In this document: in pieces, positions 61,322 through 64,000 of the stretch
Layout: every line of letters begins with the position of its first letter
How positions within the stretch are numbered: the first letter of the stretch is position 1
Assembly: GCF_008831285.2 (NCBI RefSeq)
Contig: NC_045150.1
Span: 6,894,001 to 6,958,000 of the forward strand
Origin: Nymphaea colorata
Lineage: Eukaryota; Streptophyta; Magnoliopsida; Nymphaeales; Nymphaeaceae
Direction: 5' to 3'
DNA length: 64,000 bases
Position numbers and translations under genes: made by a program
The notes under the pieces: generated by a model
The model's input: only the letters and a program-made list of their open reading frames with translations
What the model was told of the DNA's origin: nothing
Database searches by the model: none

Positions 61322-61612
61322 TGTTAAAATACATAAGTCATGCTTCATGTCTTAGTCAAAGGTCATAGTCGTCCATGTTTATTCACTTAATATTGTATGG
61401 TCCCTAGTTATCTCTTATTCTTAATTCATTTATTATCAGTTTTATAAATGAATGGCAGTTTAGACTTTTATTGTCCTTTCTAGTTCTTAAGTTAGGGTTA
61501 TGCCCCTCCAATTGTACCTTTCTTTTTCTCTTTATTGAGCAGCATAGTATGCTGAGCTGATGTAACTCCTGTACTGCATCTTGTAATGGGATAACAGCAG
61601 CTTACTTCACAT
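61322..61612 (+). mobile_element. 3' LTR of the decayed copia element
   Basis: It begins TGTTAAAATACATAAG right after the polypurine tract, as expected for a 3' LTR. The right end is set at TTCACA by analogy with other copia LTRs and is uncertain. There is no second copy in the window to fix it. Confidence 0.55.
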
Positions 61613-62895
61613 TTTGTGTTTCGGTTTGTTGGATCTTAATCATGTGCTTACATAATTTTCAAACATCCTAAGTGTACGAAAATCCCTAGTTCAATCAAGA
61701 AAACTATACATATACACATGCACAAATGCAAGTACATGACAAGAGATAGAAACGAGGCAGACTAGTTTGATACACACACACACACACAGCTCATATTGCA
61801 GACCTGATTAAGATACCTAAGGAGACATACTTCAACATGATTTTAACTGACCCTAGAATATACTTATCATTGTTTAGTCACTGAATACGATGCACATTGC
61901 ACAAACACTGACACGAGTGTTGGTAATCCAAAACCTTACAAGAGGGTCAAACACGTCACAGAATAACAAAGGTAGGCACATGGACACAGCCATATATCTA
62001 CATCATGCTTGTATTTGTATTTACCTAAGCAGTGGGTTTGATTCTAGTTAGACACGTTATGTTTAAATGAGTGGTGTGTCTACTCGCTTTATTATCTGTC
62101 CAAAAAGGAGTGAAAGAGGAGTAGCACCTATGTCCCTGTCTAATTTGATAAAAAGCCCAACAACCTCTTTTTGAATTAATGGGGACAAAAAAGAGGCACC
62201 ATTAAGATGTGTCAGTATAGGTGTTTTAGAAGTGTTAGCAAAGGACACGTCATGATTATAGAAGCTTTGTTGTCAAAATCCCAGCTAGTTTGCCACTAGT
62301 TGGACTACTCAGTTCAGTCAGTCATCAACAGCCTGTGTTTTAAACGTGACTAGTTGGTTAGATTACTTAATTACTTAATCAGTTAGTGGTTAGCAGAGTC
62401 ATCAAGCAGCCAAGTAATCCCCAACCTATAAATTTATATGTGCACTCTTTGCATATATATATATATATATATATACATATATATTTGTATTTGTATTTAT
62501 TCCCATAAAAATATACATATTAATTATTCATAGTCAATTGACTTAGATGAATTGAATTGATTAATGTTGACTGGTCTCAATTAGTCTTGCAGGCTCTTAT
62601 CGTACAGATTTCCCATGTAACATAGCATACCGTGCCTTGGGTTGAATAGATTTTAGTCATTTTACAACCCAATTTGATTGAATGAATCAAACTTTAAGTG
62701 CTTCTTTATTGCTTGAATGGTGAACCATTAGACTTTTATTGCCAAAACAGGCACATGAAGAGATTAGAATTACTGATTCAACGTATTATGTTTCTTAAAA
62801 TTAATGATAATCATGTACGCATTCAGGCTATATGCAAAACATGTAAAATCATATAAACAAAAGCTGTCCGGGAATATATATATATATATATCTAT
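61613..62895. other. Unassigned intergenic DNA
   Basis: It includes a (CA)n tract near 61773-61788 and (TA)n tracts near 62454-62475 and 62875-62891. No gene is recognised. Confidence 0.4.
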
Positions 62896-63129
62896 TGTTC
62901 GGAAAGATGGAGAAAGAGAGGGAACAAAAGAGAACGAGAAAAGAGAGAGAGAGAGAAAGAACTTTCTTATTCATTGCTTACCCTAATCTCTTATTTCAAG
63001 AGAGAATAAGGGTCGGCTAGAGTCTTTACACAAGAGAGACAAATAAAGATATAAATGACTGAAGAAGACTCTAACTTTTAAATTATCAGAAAACTACCAC
63101 ACTTGAATATAAACTTTCTAATTTCAACA
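62896..63129 (-). mobile_element. Copia 3' LTR (minus strand)
   Basis: Read on the minus strand it starts TGTTGAAATTAG right after a polypurine tract (CTTGAGGGGGAG) and ends CCGAACA, next to a (TA)n tract. At about 234 bp it is short. It contains a CT-rich run near its end. Confidence 0.7.
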
Positions 63130-63189
63130 CTCCCCCTCAAGCTGAAGCATAGATATCAATCATGCTCAGCTTGTTACAACATCTAGAGA

Positions 63190-64000
63190 TCACCAATAGG
63201 AAGAGCCTTAGTAAACATATCTGCCGCCTGATCTTCAGAAGCTACATCTGATCTTCAGAAGCTACATGAACTGTAGACACAACACCTTCTTGTATAAGAT
63301 CCCGAACATAATGACAATTGACCTCTATGTGTTTTGTTCTCTCATAAAATACTGGGTTATTTGCAATGTAAGTGGCAGCCTTGTTATCACAGTACATTTT
63401 TATAGGAAGAGGAACCTGAATACTCATATTTGTCAGCATAGACTTAACCCAAGTCATCTCAGTAGCCGTTTGAGTCATTGCTCTATATTCAGATTCTGCA
63501 CTTGATCTCAAAACTACATTTTGTTTCTTGTTTCTCCATGATATTAGGTTGCCCCCAACAAAGATACAGAAGCCTGTGGTGGATTTTCTGTCATCAACAG
63601 ACCCTGCATAGTCAGCATCACTGTAAACAACAATTTCTAGAGATTCACCTTTCTTGAAAAAGAGGCCCCTACTCGGGGATGACTTTAGGTATTTCCAAAC
63701 CATCAATGCAGTATCCCAATGGACTTTTCTAGGTTTTTCCATAAACTGACTTAGTTTCCCAACAACAAAACTAATGTTTGGTCTAGTCACAGTGACATAC
63801 AGAAGCCTGCCAATAAGAGACCTGTAAGATCATGAATCCACTAGTTCCGATTGATCATCATGAAGATGAAGACGTGGATTCATCGGAAGATTAGCCGGCT
63901 TGGCTCCTAACATCCCTGTATCCTGCAGTAGGTCAAATACATATTTCCTTTGAGACAACACTACACCTTCTTTGCTATGAGCAACCTCAATCTCAAGAAA
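63190..64000 (-). pseudogene. Copia pol C-terminus (RT end and RNase H), lightly damaged
   Basis: It enters from the right edge. The minus strand encodes the end of reverse transcriptase (SKEGVVLSQRKYVFDLLQD, LIGRLLYVTVTRPNISF) and the RNase H domain. In the latter, VVYSDADYAGSVDDRKSTTG, SSAESEYRAM, YCDNKAATYIANNPVF and RTKHIEVNCHYVRD are well kept. Two lesions are visible: a TGA at about 63830 in the reverse transcriptase part, and a 20-bp tandem duplication at 63228-63267 that shifts the frame and creates a stop near the protein end. The remainder of the element lies outside the window. It is the youngest-looking pol sequence here. Confidence 0.88.

Overview
This window looks like nuclear DNA from a flowering plant. 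The genes are spliced with GT-AG introns, the intergenic DNA is AT-rich and full of (TA)n and (CT)n/(GA)n tracts, and there are decayed Ty1/copia, Ty3/gypsy and LINE retroelements plus short foldback elements. No species can be named from the sequence alone.

Five protein-coding genes can be modelled. (1) 7.2-10.7 kb, plus strand: a complete two-exon BAHD acyltransferase close to coniferyl alcohol acyltransferase (CFAT). (2) 26.2-30.3 kb, minus strand: a nine-exon secreted malectin-like/leucine-rich-repeat protein without a kinase. (3) 38.2-43.8 kb, minus strand: a three-exon STELLO-type Golgi protein of the cellulose synthase pathway. (4) 51.6-54.8 kb, plus strand: a four-exon chloroplast MRL7-type thioredoxin-fold protein. 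(5) 57.3-58.1 kb, minus strand: the last three exons of an alpha-N-acetylglucosaminidase (NAGLU). Its 5' exons are not visible in the remaining 5.9 kb. The five genes do not form an operon or an obvious metabolic cluster. They are ordinary dispersed plant genes separated by repeats.

Layout: 1-7.1 kb is repeat-rich intergenic DNA with a foldback element, an imperfect 136-bp duplication and a perfect 13-bp hairpin. 11.4-21.3 kb is a nested retrotransposon block. An old copia element (LTR remnant, gag and pol scraps) is interrupted by a gypsy element, which is itself interrupted by a younger copia element that stops in its gag-pre-integrase region. 18.7-26.2 kb and 30.5-38.1 kb are mostly non-coding, with several short repeat families, including one bounded by long (TA)n tracts. 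43.9-51.6 kb holds the largest microsatellite, a 17-bp perfect inverted repeat and a LINE ORF2 scrap. 58.1-64 kb is dominated by copia pieces. The last of these enters from the right edge with a whole 3' LTR and a lightly damaged RNase H region.

I did not find a clearly new biological system. The points most worth a second look are the intact CFAT-like gene, the nested element block, the missing NAGLU 5' exons, the (TA)-bounded repeat family, and a few exon-like segments I could not assign.
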